Counted from the stretch's first letter, positions 28,064-37,747 are shown. The stretch is DNA of 64,000 nucleotides from Marinobacter halophilus (GCF_003007685.1 NZ_PXNN01000017.1:310001-374000); one strand, 5' to 3'. Notes: generated by a model not told the origin, from the sequence alone. Numbers and translations: made by a program.

Positions 28064-28885
28064 TTATGCCTTCGCTGCTTTTTTCCTGCGTGACAGGCCA
28101 AGTCCGGCAAGCCCCATGCCCAGAAGTGCCAGAGTGCCGGGTTCAGGCACTTCTACAGCGTTGATGCTAAAGCGGGTTTTAAACTCACTAGACTTATTCT
28201 CTGCTGTAACGAGACCAACACATCCGTTTACAGCCCCGGCTAACCCACAAGCCTCGTTACTCAGGAGACCAAGGCCCTCCAACTCAAGGAACACCGTGTA
28301 GCTGTAATCATCAATGATGAAGGCATCTGAAACGAGCCGGTAGACTCCACCACCAAGATCCGTAAAACCGATATCATCGATGTTGCCAATGGTGAAAATG
28401 TCATCGCATTTTGGCACTGATGATTCCGGGAAACACACCCCTGCATCCAGCGTTTCATCGAAGAAGGACGAAATGGTACGGCTTACTGTTTGCTCTGCGT
28501 CGCCGGTTGGAGCAATCTGGTATAGGGTCAGTGAAGACTTCAGGTCGAAACTTTCGAGCGCAGCGCCTGACGCGGGCTGAGTAAAGTTGTTATGGGTAAA
28601 AACCCCACCATCAACAATATTGACGTTAGTAAAAAGACCGCCTCCTGCACTATTCACATCTGTAATAGTGAGGGATGACTTGTTGCTACTAAGGCCCCAC
28701 TCCAAGGTGCGGGCGTCAGGCTGTTGAAGGGTGGGTATTTCCCCAAAGGTTTCTTGCGCATTGCTAAACTCGCTGGTGACATCAAAGCCCCATTCGGTAA
28801 TCATCGCCGCGCTGGCAGATGACACGCCGAGTGCAAAAGGTACAACAAGAGAAGCTAAAAGTGTTTTTTTGAATGCAGTGTTCAT
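28064..28885 (-). CDS. PEP-CTERM sorting domain protein
   Basis: A 273-residue secreted protein with an N-terminal signal (TLLASLVVPFALGVSSASA, cleavage near 26) and a C-terminal sorting tag: VPEPGTLALLGMGLAGLGL followed by SRRKKAAKA. This is the PEP motif, a hydrophobic helix and an Arg/Lys tail, the substrate signal for exosortases. The body is rich in Ser, Thr, Asp and Gly with few Cys and matches no enzyme I know. The tag should be cut by XrtA in the inner membrane and the protein released or attached to the matrix. It is convergent with the acyltransferase gene across a terminator. Confidence 0.93.
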   Translation of the reverse strand: MNTAFKKTLLASLVVPFALGVSSASAAMITEWGFDVTSEFSNAQETFGEIPTLQQPDARTLEWGLSSNKSSLTITDVNSAGGGLFTNVNIVDGGVFTHNNFTQPASGAALESFDLKSSLTLYQIAPTGDAEQTVSRTISSFFDETLDAGVCFPESSVPKCDDIFTIGNIDDIGFTDLGGGVYRLVSDAFIIDDYSYTVFLELEGLGLLSNEACGLAGAVNGCVGLVTAENKSSEFKTRFSINAVEVPEPGTLALLGMGLAGLGLSRRKKAAKA

Positions 28886-29316
28886 AGTGTATTCCTCCTT
28901 GATTATGGACGCTGGCCTCTTGAATCCAAGTAAAACACGTCAGCGGTAATCAACTATGCTGCACCATCCGTACCAAATATATAAAATTATTATTTTTCAA
29001 CAGACTAAAACGCATTTAAAATTTCCCCATAAGTTCAAGTGTAAGCAATATCGACATTGGAATTTAAAAAATACATCGCCTTATACGCTATATGTTTTTT
29101 TACGATGTATTTAAATACAAAAACAATAAAATACATTTAACCTTTTCCACTTAGACTTTTTCAGGAATTAAAAACCACATGCTATTTGAATCAAAGACAG
29201 GAGATCGACTTTAAGATACGTAAAATATGCTGACAGGGAGAGGTAATGCTGAAACGACTACCGAACGCGCTTCGCCCCCTTTATAAGAAATAGGACTTGG
29301 CGAAGCACTTTAAAGA
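28886..29316. other. AT-rich intergenic region upstream of the PEP-CTERM gene
   Basis: These 431 bases contain the upstream region of the PEP-CTERM gene (A/T-rich from 28980 to 29170) and the 3' flank of the SLC13 gene. GCTTCGCC (29269-29276) pairs with GGCGAAGC (29299-29306) over a 22-base loop but has no T run, so it is a poor terminator. ATGCTGACAGGGAGA at 29227-29241 recurs at 35317-35331. No gene is supported; a 13-codon frame after AGGGAGAGGTA at 29246 is too short to call. Confidence 0.45.
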
Positions 29317-31083
29317 CTAAAATTCCCATACTAACGGAATCAATCCAATAGCCACACTACCCACCAGCAAGCTCAGGGGTGCGCCTATGCGCACGTAATC
29401 GGTGAAGCGGTAGCGGCCGGGGCCGTAGACCATCAGGTTGGTCTGATAGCCAAGTGGCGTAATGAAGGAGGCAGAAGCAGCAAACATCACCGCAATAGCA
29501 AACGGCAAAAAGTTCACCCCCAGCTGTTCAGACACAGCCAAAGCAATCGGGAACATCAAGACCGCCGCCGCGTTATTGGTAATCACCTCAGTAAACACGG
29601 CCGTCAATACATACACCATCGCCAAAGCCAGCCAGGGTGTTAATGGTCCCAAACCCAACAAACCACCCGACACCCATTGCGCAGCGCCAGTTTCTGTCAT
29701 GGCATTGCCTAGCGCAAACGACGAAGCAATCACCACCAGCACCGGCAAGTCCACACTGCGGCGGGCGCGGCTGGCGGTGAGACAGCCAGAAACAATCATC
29801 GCGCCAGAGGCCAGAAAGGCCGCTTCCAGGATCGACAGCAGGCCGGAGGCACTCATCAGCACCATCACTGCCAGAATCGCCAGGGCCCGCGGCGCCTTGC
29901 GGAAATCTGGCGGCGTCGAATCGTTGAGCGCACTGACCAACAAAAAGTCCCGCCGAAACCGGTACTGCTCAACAAACTGGTGGCTGGCTTCGAGCAGAAG
30001 GGTGTCACCCATGCGGAAGGTAATGTCACCGAGTTTGCCCGGCACCCGCTTACCCTCACGTGAGACCGACAAAATCACCGCATTAAAGCGGGTGCGAAAG
30101 CGGCTGTCCCGGATGGTTTTATTCAACGCGGGGAATTCCGGGCCCAGAACCACTTCAACCAGACAGCGCTGATGGTTCTCCACTTCAAGTTTATGCACAC
30201 TGCCATTGGCCGGTTTCAACCCCTGAATGCGGCGTAGCTCACTGGCACATTCCGGCGCGCCGACAAAGTAGAGTTTGTCACCAGCCTGCAACGTGCGGTC
30301 CGGCTCTACCGCCGTAATCAGGCGGCCGTCACGATCAATCTCGGTCAGATAGCCGTAGGTCAACGCGCGTAGTCCGGCCTGGGCAATGGTTTTGCCCACC
30401 AAAGGGCCGGAGCTCTCCACTTCTACCTCTACGCCGTATTCCCGAACCAGATCCAACTCTTCACTCAAGCTGCCACGGTCGGGCAGCAGCCGATGGCCAA
30501 GCAAAACCAGAAATGCACCGCCAATCACTAACAGTGGAACGCCTACCCAGGCCAATTCAAACAGCCCAAGATTAATACCCAGCCGGCTTTGGAGCATTCC
30601 ATCCACCACCAGGTTGGTGCTGGTGCCAATCAGCGTGCAGGTACCGCCCAGAATGGCGGCGTAACTCAGTGGCAAAAGTAGCTTAGAGGCTGGAATGCCC
30701 AAACGTTGCGCCCACCCCTGAATGGCGGGAATGAACATGGCCACCACGGCTGTGTTATTCATAAAGCCACTTAACACACCGGTCGGCACAATCATCCGCA
30801 GCTGCGCGCCTTGCTGAGTCTTTGGATGGCCCAACAGCAACCGGGCTATCCACTGCACCGCCCCGGTTTCTTTCAGCCCGGCAGCCACTACGTAGAGTGT
30901 GGCGATAGTAATCACCCCGGGGTTTGCAAAGCCCGACAGCGCATCCACCGGCCCTAGCACGCCAAACACCAATAACAACGCCAGCGCCGCCATCAGCACC
31001 AGATCCGCGGAAATCCGCGTCATCGCCAAAGTGCCCAGCACCCCGGCCAGCGTCATCAGGGTAAAAACAGCCTGCCATTCCAT
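29317..31083 (-). CDS. SLC13-family permease with TrkA-C domains (probable sulfate uptake)
   Basis: A 588-residue membrane protein. The N-terminal half has GFANPGVITIATLYVVAAGL and SGFMNNTAVVAMFIP, and the C-terminal half has VFTEVITNNAAAVLMFPIAL and SFITPLGYQTNLMVYGPGRY, the paired NTT/NNA-type ion and anion-binding repeats of SLC13/DASS carriers. Two RCK/TrkA-C domains lie between them (about 205-290 and 300-380: VEVESSGPLVGKTIAQAGL and EVVLGPEFPALNKTIRDS). As the last gene of the cysDNC operon it most likely imports sulfate with Na+. Substrate is inferred from context. Confidence 0.85.
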   Translation of the reverse strand: MEWQAVFTLMTLAGVLGTLAMTRISADLVLMAALALLLVFGVLGPVDALSGFANPGVITIATLYVVAAGLKETGAVQWIARLLLGHPKTQQGAQLRMIVPTGVLSGFMNNTAVVAMFIPAIQGWAQRLGIPASKLLLPLSYAAILGGTCTLIGTSTNLVVDGMLQSRLGINLGLFELAWVGVPLLVIGGAFLVLLGHRLLPDRGSLSEELDLVREYGVEVEVESSGPLVGKTIAQAGLRALTYGYLTEIDRDGRLITAVEPDRTLQAGDKLYFVGAPECASELRRIQGLKPANGSVHKLEVENHQRCLVEVVLGPEFPALNKTIRDSRFRTRFNAVILSVSREGKRVPGKLGDITFRMGDTLLLEASHQFVEQYRFRRDFLLVSALNDSTPPDFRKAPRALAILAVMVLMSASGLLSILEAAFLASGAMIVSGCLTASRARRSVDLPVLVVIASSFALGNAMTETGAAQWVSGGLLGLGPLTPWLALAMVYVLTAVFTEVITNNAAAVLMFPIALAVSEQLGVNFLPFAIAVMFAASASFITPLGYQTNLMVYGPGRYRFTDYVRIGAPLSLLVGSVAIGLIPLVWEF

Positions 31084-31101
31084 GCGTTCAACAACTCCAA
31101 A

Positions 31102-31157
31102 TTGGGGTCAGACCCCAAGACATTTCGAGGTATCAAATGTCCGGGGGTCTGACCCCA
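31102..31157. repeat. GGGGTC palindromic element, long form
   Basis: GGGGTCAGACCCC (31104-31116) and its complement GGGGTCTGACCCC (31144-31156) flank a second inverted repeat, GACATTT (31119-31125) and AAATGTC (31135-31141). The whole unit can fold into one long hairpin. It occupies almost the entire gap between the SLC13 start and the cysC stop. The other five elements in the window look like the same outer arms with the centre lost. Confidence 0.85.
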
Positions 31158-31757
31158 TTATTTGCTTGCGATCAGTTTACGGTCTATCAAGTAGGCGATC
31201 AGGGAGTCAATGCACTCCTCCACCGTGTTCTGGGAGGTATCCAGACGGATCTCGGGGTGGGAGGGAACTTCGTAGGGTGAGTCTATGCCGGTGAAGTGTT
31301 TGATTTCGCCGGCGCGGGCTTTTTTGTAGAGGCCTTTGGGGTCTCGGGATTCACAGGTTTCCAGGGGGGCGTCCATAAACACTTCTATGAATTCACCGGC
31401 CGGGAACAGCTTGCGAACCATGCGCCGGTCGCTGGTAAACGGCGATATGAAGGCGCTCATTACGATGAGACCGGCGTCGGCGAACAGTTTGCACACTTCG
31501 CCTACCCGGCGGATGTTTTCTACCCGGTCGTTGTCAGAAAAACCCAGGTCGTTACAAAGGCCGTGGCGCACGTTGTCGCCGTCCAGCAGGAAGGTGTGGT
31601 AGCCCCGCTCGTGCAGGGCGACGTCCAGGGCGTTGGCGATGGTGGATTTGCCGCTGCCGCTCAGGCCAGTGAACCAGAGTAAGCAGGGCTTCTGGTTTTT
31701 GTTGCTGGAGCGCTCAGCGCGGGTGATTTTGTGGTCGTGCCAGACGATGTTGTTCAA
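31158..31757 (-). CDS. cysC: Adenylylsulfate kinase
   Basis: A 199-residue APS kinase with P-loop GLSGSGKST (31-39), [18 protein letters not shown] for APS binding, and [19 protein letters not shown] and FISPF segments seen in CysC. It phosphorylates APS to PAPS with ATP. It sits between cysN and the SLC13 carrier on the same strand, with palindromic elements in both gaps. PAPS would serve cysteine synthesis and the sulfotransferase at 565-1419. Length is normal for the family. Confidence 0.96.
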   Translation of the reverse strand: MNNIVWHDHKITRAERSSNKNQKPCLLWFTGLSGSGKSTIANALDVALHERGYHTFLLDGDNVRHGLCNDLGFSDNDRVENIRRVGEVCKLFADAGLIVMSAFISPFTSDRRMVRKLFPAGEFIEVFMDAPLETCESRDPKGLYKKARAGEIKHFTGIDSPYEVPSHPEIRLDTSQNTVEECIDSLIAYLIDRKLIASK

Positions 31758-31801
31758 CTTCGGATTCCTTTAACTTTGGTGTTTGCCGCTGGCAGAAGGG
31801 T

Positions 31802-31829
31802 GGGGTCTGACCCCAAGGGGTCAGACCCC
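31802..31829. repeat. GGGGTC palindromic element, short form
   Basis: GGGGTCTGACCCC and GGGGTCAGACCCC with two A bases between them, 28 bases in all, between the cysN stop (31841) and the cysC start (31757). Each arm is itself nearly palindromic and the pair forms a hairpin. Identical in layout to the elements at 37748 and 40463. Confidence 0.85.
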
Positions 31830-31840
31830 TTTGTAGCCTG

Positions 31841-33253
31841 TTAGATTGTTTTACAGCCCCACTCCGGATAATTTTCGCGGATAAACTTGTTTAAATTCCG
31901 CTCTGCCTCGGAGTACTCCCGCCCAGGCAGCTCCCCAGAATCATCCAAAGAGCGCGCCACCATTCCCGCCGCCACGGTTACGTTGGTCAGGCGGTCAATC
32001 AGAATAAACGCCCCCGTTCCGGGGTGGCTCTGGTAGCTTTCCAAAACCACGGCTTCCGACAACTCCACATCGCACAGGCCAATGGCATTCAGCTCCAGGC
32101 CGCTGGCGGTCTGGGTGGTGCGCTCCAGGCTGTTGACGTCGATTTCTTCCAGCACCTGGTTCACAAAGCAGCTGGTCACCTTGGTGCCCATTTTGATGCC
32201 GTATTCCCGGCCCGGCACCAATGGCTTTTCGCTCATCCACACCAGATGGGCGGCGAAACGCTGGCCCATCTCGGGCTGCTGGTTGGCGTGCACCAGCAAA
32301 TCACCCCGGGACACATCGATTTCGTCTTCCAGGGTGATGGTGACCGCATCCCCCGGCCAGGCGCGGTCGATTTCGCCCTCGTAGGTGTGAATGCCCTTCA
32401 CTTTCGACACCTTGCCCGACGGCATCGCCGCCAGTTCGTCGCCCTTGTGCACCACACCGCTGGCCACGGTGCCGCAATAACCGCGGAAATCCAGATTCGG
32501 ACGATTCACATACTGCACCGGGAAGCGCAAGTCGGTGACGTTCTGGTCGTCCCGCAGCTCCACCTGCTCCAGAATGGTCATCAAGGTTTCGCCGTGGTAC
32601 CAGGGCATGCTTTCGCTGCGGTTGACCACGTTATCGCCGTTCAGGGCCGAGATGGGCACGTAATACACATCCTTCAGCCCCAGCTGCGCCGCCAGCTTTT
32701 CGTATTCCGTGCGAATCTCGTTGAAGCGCGCTTCACTGAATTCCACCAGATCCATCTTGTTGATGGCCACCACGATGTGCTTCAGGCCCAGCAGGCTGAC
32801 AATAAAGCTGTGCCGGCGGGATTGGGTGAGCACGCCTTTACGGGCGTCGATCATCACCACCGCCAGGTCACAGGTCGAAGCCCCGGTGGCCATGTTGCGG
32901 GTGTACTGCTCGTGGCCCGGGCAGTCAGCGATGATGAATTTGCGCTTGTCGGTGCTGAAGTAACGATAAGCCACATCAATCGTAATGCCCTGCTCCCGCT
33001 CGGAAGCCAGGCCGTCGACCAGCAACGCCAGATCCAACGACTCACCGGCGTTGCCCTGGCGCTCGTTGTCCTTGTGCAGGGTCGCCAGATGGTCTTCAAA
33101 AATCAGCTTGGAGTCGAACAGCAGCCGGCCAATCAGGGTCGATTTGCCGTCGTCGACGCTGCCGCAGGTCAGAAAGCGCAGCAGGTCTTTGTTCTCGTGC
33201 TGGTCCAGATACGCGAGGATATCGTCTTCAATCAAAACCGATGCGTGTGACAT
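31841..33253 (-). CDS. cysN: Sulfate adenylyltransferase large subunit
   Basis: A 470-residue GTPase subunit of ATP sulfurylase: P-loop GSVDDGKST (31-39), switch II DCPGHEQYTRNMATGAS and the guanine motif NKMD, then EF-Tu-like beta-barrel domains (VQYVNRPNLDFRGYCGTVAS). E. coli CysN is 475 residues. It has no fused APS kinase domain, since cysC is a separate gene. It couples GTP hydrolysis to APS formation with CysD. Its ATG overlaps the cysD stop by one base (TAATG), so the two subunits are translated together. Confidence 0.96.
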   Translation of the reverse strand: MSHASVLIEDDILAYLDQHENKDLLRFLTCGSVDDGKSTLIGRLLFDSKLIFEDHLATLHKDNERQGNAGESLDLALLVDGLASEREQGITIDVAYRYFSTDKRKFIIADCPGHEQYTRNMATGASTCDLAVVMIDARKGVLTQSRRHSFIVSLLGLKHIVVAINKMDLVEFSEARFNEIRTEYEKLAAQLGLKDVYYVPISALNGDNVVNRSESMPWYHGETLMTILEQVELRDDQNVTDLRFPVQYVNRPNLDFRGYCGTVASGVVHKGDELAAMPSGKVSKVKGIHTYEGEIDRAWPGDAVTITLEDEIDVSRGDLLVHANQQPEMGQRFAAHLVWMSEKPLVPGREYGIKMGTKVTSCFVNQVLEEIDVNSLERTTQTASGLELNAIGLCDVELSEAVVLESYQSHPGTGAFILIDRLTNVTVAAGMVARSLDDSGELPGREYSEAERNLNKFIRENYPEWGCKTI

Positions 33254-34167
33254 TAAAAATACCCCTCACGTTTTTTCTGTTCCATAGACGCCGCGCCATC
33301 GTGGTCAATCACCCGGCCCTGGCGCTCAGAGGTCTTGGTGAGCAGCATTTCCTGGATAATCTCCGGCAGCGTGGTCGCGGTCGATTCCACCGCGCCGGTC
33401 AGCGGATAGCAACCCAGGGTTCGAAAACGCACCATTTTCAGTTCCGGCGTCTCTCCCGGCTCCATCGGCATACGGTCGTCGTCTACCATAATCAGCGTAC
33501 CGTCGCGCTCCACCACCGGGCGCTCGGCGGCGTAGTACAGCGGCACGATGTCGATGTTTTCCAGATAGATGTATTGCCAGATATCCAGCTCGGTCCAGTT
33601 AGACAGCGGGAACACGCGAATACTCTCGCCCTTGTTGACCTTGCCGTTATAGAGGTTCCACAACTCCGGGCGCTGGTTTTTCGGGTCCCAGCGGTGGAAC
33701 TTGTCACGGAAGGAATACACCCGCTCCTTGGCCCGGGATTTTTCCTCATCCCGACGGGCACCGCCGAAGGCGGCATCAAAGCCGTACTGATCCAGCGCCT
33801 GCTTGAGCGCCTGGGTTTTCATCACATCGGTGTGTTTGGCGCTGCCGTGAGTGAACGGGCCAATGCCCTGCGCCACGCCTTCCTGATTGGTATGCACCAG
33901 TAGCTTCATGCCCACCCTTTCCGCCATCGCGTCCCGAAACGTGATCATCTCCCGGAACTTCCAGGTGGTATCTATGTGCATCAAAGGGAACGGCGGCTTG
34001 CCCGGGGCAAAGGCCTTCATGGCCAGGTGCAACATGACCGCGGAGTCTTTGCCGATGGAGTAGAGCATTACCGGGTTGTCGAACTCGGCGGCCACTTCGC
34101 GGATGATGTGGATGGATTCCGCTTCCAGCTGCTTGAGGTGGGTTTTCTTGGGAGGGGTTAACGTCAT
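33253..34167 (-). CDS. cysD: Sulfate adenylyltransferase small subunit
   Basis: A 304-residue protein matching CysD (302 in E. coli): [19 protein letters not shown], the PP-loop [39 protein letters not shown] and the late [16 protein letters not shown]. It forms APS from ATP and sulfate. It is the second gene of the sulfate operon, after the DHH phosphoesterase gene and a degenerate palindromic element. Confidence 0.96.
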   Translation of the reverse strand: MTLTPPKKTHLKQLEAESIHIIREVAAEFDNPVMLYSIGKDSAVMLHLAMKAFAPGKPPFPLMHIDTTWKFREMITFRDAMAERVGMKLLVHTNQEGVAQGIGPFTHGSAKHTDVMKTQALKQALDQYGFDAAFGGARRDEEKSRAKERVYSFRDKFHRWDPKNQRPELWNLYNGKVNKGESIRVFPLSNWTELDIWQYIYLENIDIVPLYYAAERPVVERDGTLIMVDDDRMPMEPGETPELKMVRFRTLGCYPLTGAVESTATTLPEIIQEMLLTKTSERQGRVIDHDGAASMEQKKREGYF

Positions 34168-34209
34168 TTCTGCATCCGTTCAATGAGTCAAATTCTCAAA
34201 GGCTACAAA

Positions 34210-34236
34210 GGGGTCTGACCCTACGGATCAGACCCC
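34210..34236. repeat. GGGGTC palindromic element, degenerate copy
   Basis: GGGGTCTGACCC, a TACG centre and GATCAGACCCC form an imperfect version of the 28-base element. It lies between the DHH gene stop (34252) and the cysD start (34167). Changed bases in both inner arms suggest an older copy. Confidence 0.75.
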
Positions 34237-34251
34237 ACCCTTCTCTCGCGC

Positions 34252-35229
34252 CTATCGCCAATACTCCGACATCACGCCAATAAATTCTTCCAGATGCTCC
34301 GCCGGCAAATCGTTAATCCCCGCGGCGGCTTTACGCCCACCACCGCTGGGAAACCGCCGAGCCACCTCATCGGCCCCAGTACGATTATTCAAAGGCGCAC
34401 GGATGCTGACCAGGTAACTGTCACCTGCCGTCTCCGTCACAATCGCACAGGCTTTGTCCGGGTGCCGGTTAGCCAGCTCATTGCCCAGCACACCACTCAC
34501 CCGGCGTGCCCAAGCTTCATGTGGCAGCTTTACCACTAAGGATTTTCCGGTTTCGGCCAACACCGGCGCCGTCAGCCCATAAGCCATATCCGCTTCGTAA
34601 CCATCCCTCAAATGCTGCCACGCGGCAGGTTCCGAGGCAATCAAATCCAACGGGTCTGCAAAATTCACAAACTCCCGGTACAGATCGGTCGGGTGGAAGT
34701 GCAAATCTTCCAGTTCGGAACCATAGCCGTTGTAGTTAATGCACACACCCAGCATTTTCAGCGCCTGGGTTTGCTCTGCGCTCAGGCCGGCCTTCTCAGC
34801 CAGCGCTTCACCCACTGCATTCAGGTTATCGCCAAATGCCGCGGCAATGGCCCAGTTATGAAAACGGCCAGCCAAATACTGATCCACCAACAAGCTGGTA
34901 CAGGTGGTGGGCTGGGTATCAATCAACGCGGTAAAGCCCGGCGCATCCGGAAGGGTTTCCCCGGGGAAGTGGTGATCCACATAAAATACCGAACAGCCCG
35001 CGGCTAGCAGCTTATCAACTGCCGCACGGTTTTTATCAAGACTGATGTCGAGAATGTTTACGTGAGCAGGTGTCCCAAGCGGCACTTGTTGCGCGAGGGT
35101 GATGTCGCGTTTTACACCGGTTATGAGAGTGGAGTCACAAGGCTCCGCCAAGCGTAATTGGATCAGCGCGCAGATGCCATCAGCGTCGCCATTGAACACG
35201 TCGTAAATCTGTATGAGTGGGGGAATCAT
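34252..35229 (-). CDS. DHH family phosphoesterase
   Basis: About 325 residues from the ATG at 35229, chosen because AAGGAG lies ten bases upstream and the earlier start at 35316 adds a 29-residue stretch unlike the family. The DHH core is visible: YDVFNGDADGICALIQL near the N-terminus, VFYVDHHFPG, and a C-terminal DHHA1 motif RFPSGGGRKAAAGIN. Such enzymes hydrolyse small phosphodiesters or pAp. As first gene of the sulfate activation operon it may clear 3'-phosphoadenosine 5'-phosphate, the by-product of PAPS use, which is an inference. No membrane segment is present. Confidence 0.8.
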   Translation of the reverse strand: MIPPLIQIYDVFNGDADGICALIQLRLAEPCDSTLITGVKRDITLAQQVPLGTPAHVNILDISLDKNRAAVDKLLAAGCSVFYVDHHFPGETLPDAPGFTALIDTQPTTCTSLLVDQYLAGRFHNWAIAAAFGDNLNAVGEALAEKAGLSAEQTQALKMLGVCINYNGYGSELEDLHFHPTDLYREFVNFADPLDLIASEPAAWQHLRDGYEADMAYGLTAPVLAETGKSLVVKLPHEAWARRVSGVLGNELANRHPDKACAIVTETAGDSYLVSIRAPLNNRTGADEVARRFPSGGGRKAAAGINDLPAEHLEEFIGVMSEYWR

Positions 35230-35350
35230 TCCCAACTCGCTCCTTGTCAGGTTGTGTAAGAAGAGCTTCACAAACCTTACAATTCTAAGGCTTGCCAACT
35301 GACACGCAAGTGACAAATGCTGACAGGGAGACGCGAAGGCAACTTTACAA

Positions 35351-35380
35351 AATCAGAGCCCCCAACCGGGAGCTCTGATT
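35351..35380 (-). terminator. Terminator of the second PEP-CTERM gene
   Basis: AATCAGAGC (35351-35359) and GCTCTGATT (35372-35380) form a 9-bp stem with an inner C/G-rich part. Read on the minus strand it follows the PEP-CTERM stop at 35388 and is followed by TTTTG. It also separates that gene from the DHH-cys operon. Confidence 0.75.
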
Positions 35381-35387
35381 AACGTCT

Positions 35388-36332
35388 TTACTTGGTCCGA
35401 CGTCGGAGACCGACCAGTCCGGCAAGGCCAAGACCAAACAGAGTCAGAGTGCCAGGCTCAGGCACACTGGTAACGGGATCGTCAGGAATGTCGACGTTCT
35501 CCAGCGTTTCGCCCATGACGTAGGAGTAGCTCAGTTTTACCAGCTCACCCTGGAACAGGTCGCCGATGTTGAAAGCCAGACCGATAACGTTGTCGCCGTT
35601 ACCGTCATTCCAGCCAGCCAGATAGGTATCGGGATCGTTGCTCCAGGAAGAAGTAATGCCCGTGTTGTGCTCGATCGCGGAATTTGTATACAAGCCCAGC
35701 GTCAGGCCGGTTTGTGCGCCCTGCGAGTTAACGAAATCCTCTTCCGCAATGCCTGCGCCGCCCCGGGTATTGATGGTATCGAAGCTTCCAAAGGTATTTA
35801 CGTCTGGATCCGGGTCAATCGCGCGCAGAAATTTCAGACCGGTAAGATCGGTCAGCGCTTCGATAGACGTCAGGATATCAATGCGTTCGTAGGAGTCGTT
35901 GAAGATATATTCGTGGGTGATATTGAACAGACCGCCGTAGGTGCCGCCCCAGAGCACGTGGTTATCGAACGCAGAACCCGCGCTGAGATCGCTCAGGCCA
36001 CTGGTTGCCATGATGCTGGACGATCCCACATTGCTATTGTTGTTGCTCACATTACCGAATTGATCGGCTTTAACACCGAACATTTCCCAAGGGCTGCCCG
36101 GCGTCAGGTAATCTTCCAGGCCCCAGGTTCTGGTGCCGCTGGGGTCGTGCAGGAGGCCCGGAGAGGTTGTGCCGCCGAAACCCAGAGTGCCGTCATCGCT
36201 GATGGCCGTGCGAACGAAGTCACCTTCCATGATGATCGGTGCTGCCATGGCCGGGGCTGAGATGGCAACCGCCAACGCGGCACAACCTGCCCACAAAGCC
36301 GGCTTTCGCAGTGATCCTGATGTGTTATTCAA
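35388..36332 (-). CDS. PEP-CTERM sorting domain protein
   Basis: A 314-residue secreted protein with a signal peptide (ALWAGCAALAVAISAPAMA, cleavage near residue 30) and the C-terminal tag VPEPGTLTLFGLGLAGLVGL followed by RRRTK. The body is rich in Asn, Gly, Asp and Ser with mostly beta prediction (WGLEDYLTPGSPWEMFGV, FNITHEYIFNDSYERIDI). I recognise no enzyme domain. It should be a substrate of the same exosortase as the 28 kb protein. The two share only the tag region by eye. Confidence 0.93.
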   Translation of the reverse strand: MNNTSGSLRKPALWAGCAALAVAISAPAMAAPIIMEGDFVRTAISDDGTLGFGGTTSPGLLHDPSGTRTWGLEDYLTPGSPWEMFGVKADQFGNVSNNNSNVGSSSIMATSGLSDLSAGSAFDNHVLWGGTYGGLFNITHEYIFNDSYERIDILTSIEALTDLTGLKFLRAIDPDPDVNTFGSFDTINTRGGAGIAEEDFVNSQGAQTGLTLGLYTNSAIEHNTGITSSWSNDPDTYLAGWNDGNGDNVIGLAFNIGDLFQGELVKLSYSYVMGETLENVDIPDDPVTSVPEPGTLTLFGLGLAGLVGLRRRTK

Positions 36333-36528
36333 TGTCTAATCTCCCTTTAGATAGTAATTATCTCACTTGGCCTGGTTTCTTGACCAAGTCGAGCAAAAAG
36401 CAAATTGCTATCCAATTATATTTATAGTTATAAATATCAGGGAGATAACGAAGAACAATGGATTGAAAACATGGAGCGTCTCAGGATAGTGTAAAGCCAT
36501 TCGACGCTCCTGTTTTGGTCAGGCCGGG

Positions 36529-37710
36529 TTAGAAACAATCCCCGGGCACCCTCACCCAACCTTCCATAATAATCCTCGCACTTCGGCTCATGATGGCTTT
36601 GGTGGCTGTCCACTGGCCTTGCACTTCTTTGGCTTCCGCGCCAACGCGCAGCGTTCCGGAGGGATGGCCGAAGGTGACTTCAGTACGGTCTCCGCCGCCG
36701 ACAGCCAGGTTTACCAGGGTTCCGGGAATGGCAGAGGCCGTGGCGATGGCAACAGCGGCGGTACCCATCATAGCGTGGTGCAGCTTGCCCATGGACAGCG
36801 CGCGCACCAGTACGTCGATATCGGCTGCATTGATTTGTTTGCCACTGGATGACACGTAACCCACCGGCTTGGCCACAAACGCCACTTTCGGGGTGTGCTG
36901 GCGACTGGCGGCTTCGCTCAGATCCTTGATCAGTCCCATTTTCACGGCACCGTGCGCGCGGATGGTTTCGAACATGGCCAGCGCTTTGGGGTCGCTGTTG
37001 ATGTCGTTCTGCAGTTCGGTGCCTTGATACCCGATGTCTTCGGCGTTGATGAAGATGGTGGGAATGCCGGCATTGATCATGGTGGCTTTCAGGGTGCCTA
37101 CACCCGGCACTTCCAGGTCGTCGACCAGATTGCCGGTCGGGAACATAGAGCCTTCACCGTCGGCGGGGTCCATGAATTCGACCTTTACTTCGGCGGCCGG
37201 GAAGGTAACACCATCCAGTTCAAAATCGCCGGTTTCCTGCACTTCACCGTGGGTGATAGGTACGTGGGCGACGATGGTTTTCTGGATATTGGCCTGCCAG
37301 ATCCGGACCACGCAGGTGCCGTTTTCGGGGACGCGGTCTTTGGCGACAAAACCACCGTTGATGGCGAAGGCACCGACGGCGGCGGTGAGGTTGCCGCAGT
37401 TGCCGCTCCAGTCCACGAAGGGCTTGTCGATGGAGACCTGGCCGAAGAGATAGTCGACGTCATGGTCTGGCTGCGTCGGTGCGGCCAGGATGACGGTTTT
37501 GCTGGTGCTGGAGGTGGCGTTGCCGAGGCCGTCGATCTGTTTTTCGTAGGGGTCTGGGCTGCCGATGACTCGTAGCAGGAGTTTGTCGCGGGCTGCGCCG
37601 GGGACCTGGCAGCGTTCTGGCAGGTCTTGCAGGCGGAAGAACGCGCCTTTGCTGGTGCCGCCACGCATGTAGGTGGCGGGGACTCTGATTTGGGGGGGGT
37701 GGTTCATCAC
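36529..37710 (-). CDS. prpF: 2-methylaconitate cis-trans isomerase PrpF
   Basis: A 393-residue member of the PrpF family: PATYMRGGTSKGAFFRLQDLP near the N-terminus, DGLGNATSSTSKTVIL, VDWSGNCGNLTAAVGAFAI (catalytic-region Cys) and a C-terminal VTFGHPSGTLRVGAE. It isomerises the 2-methyl-aconitate made by AcnD so that the cycle can proceed. It is the last gene of the propionate operon, following acnD, and a palindromic element lies between them. Confidence 0.95.
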   Translation of the reverse strand: MMNHPPQIRVPATYMRGGTSKGAFFRLQDLPERCQVPGAARDKLLLRVIGSPDPYEKQIDGLGNATSSTSKTVILAAPTQPDHDVDYLFGQVSIDKPFVDWSGNCGNLTAAVGAFAINGGFVAKDRVPENGTCVVRIWQANIQKTIVAHVPITHGEVQETGDFELDGVTFPAAEVKVEFMDPADGEGSMFPTGNLVDDLEVPGVGTLKATMINAGIPTIFINAEDIGYQGTELQNDINSDPKALAMFETIRAHGAVKMGLIKDLSEAASRQHTPKVAFVAKPVGYVSSSGKQINAADIDVLVRALSMGKLHHAMMGTAAVAIATASAIPGTLVNLAVGGGDRTEVTFGHPSGTLRVGAEAKEVQGQWTATKAIMSRSARIIMEGWVRVPGDCF

Positions 37711-37747
37711 TGCGCCTCGCTATGGAGATGGGCCGATTGAGAAGGTT

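Noticed and set aside
29246-29287. A 13-codon frame after a good AGGGAGAGGTA ribosome-site-like sequence
   Set aside because: Too short, no conservation evidence, and one good ribosome-site match in A/G-rich sequence is expected by chance.
32024-33250. A 408-codon plus-strand frame
   Set aside because: It is antisense to cysN, whose motifs are beyond doubt; His/Val-rich composition is typical of a high-GC shadow frame.
29227-35331. A 15-base direct repeat ATGCTGACAGGGAGA (29227-29241 and 35317-35331) on both sides of the sulfate operon, as if marking a transferred block
   Set aside because: In 64 kb about two exact 15-base matches are expected by chance, there is no recombinase, and the genes between are ordinary core genes.
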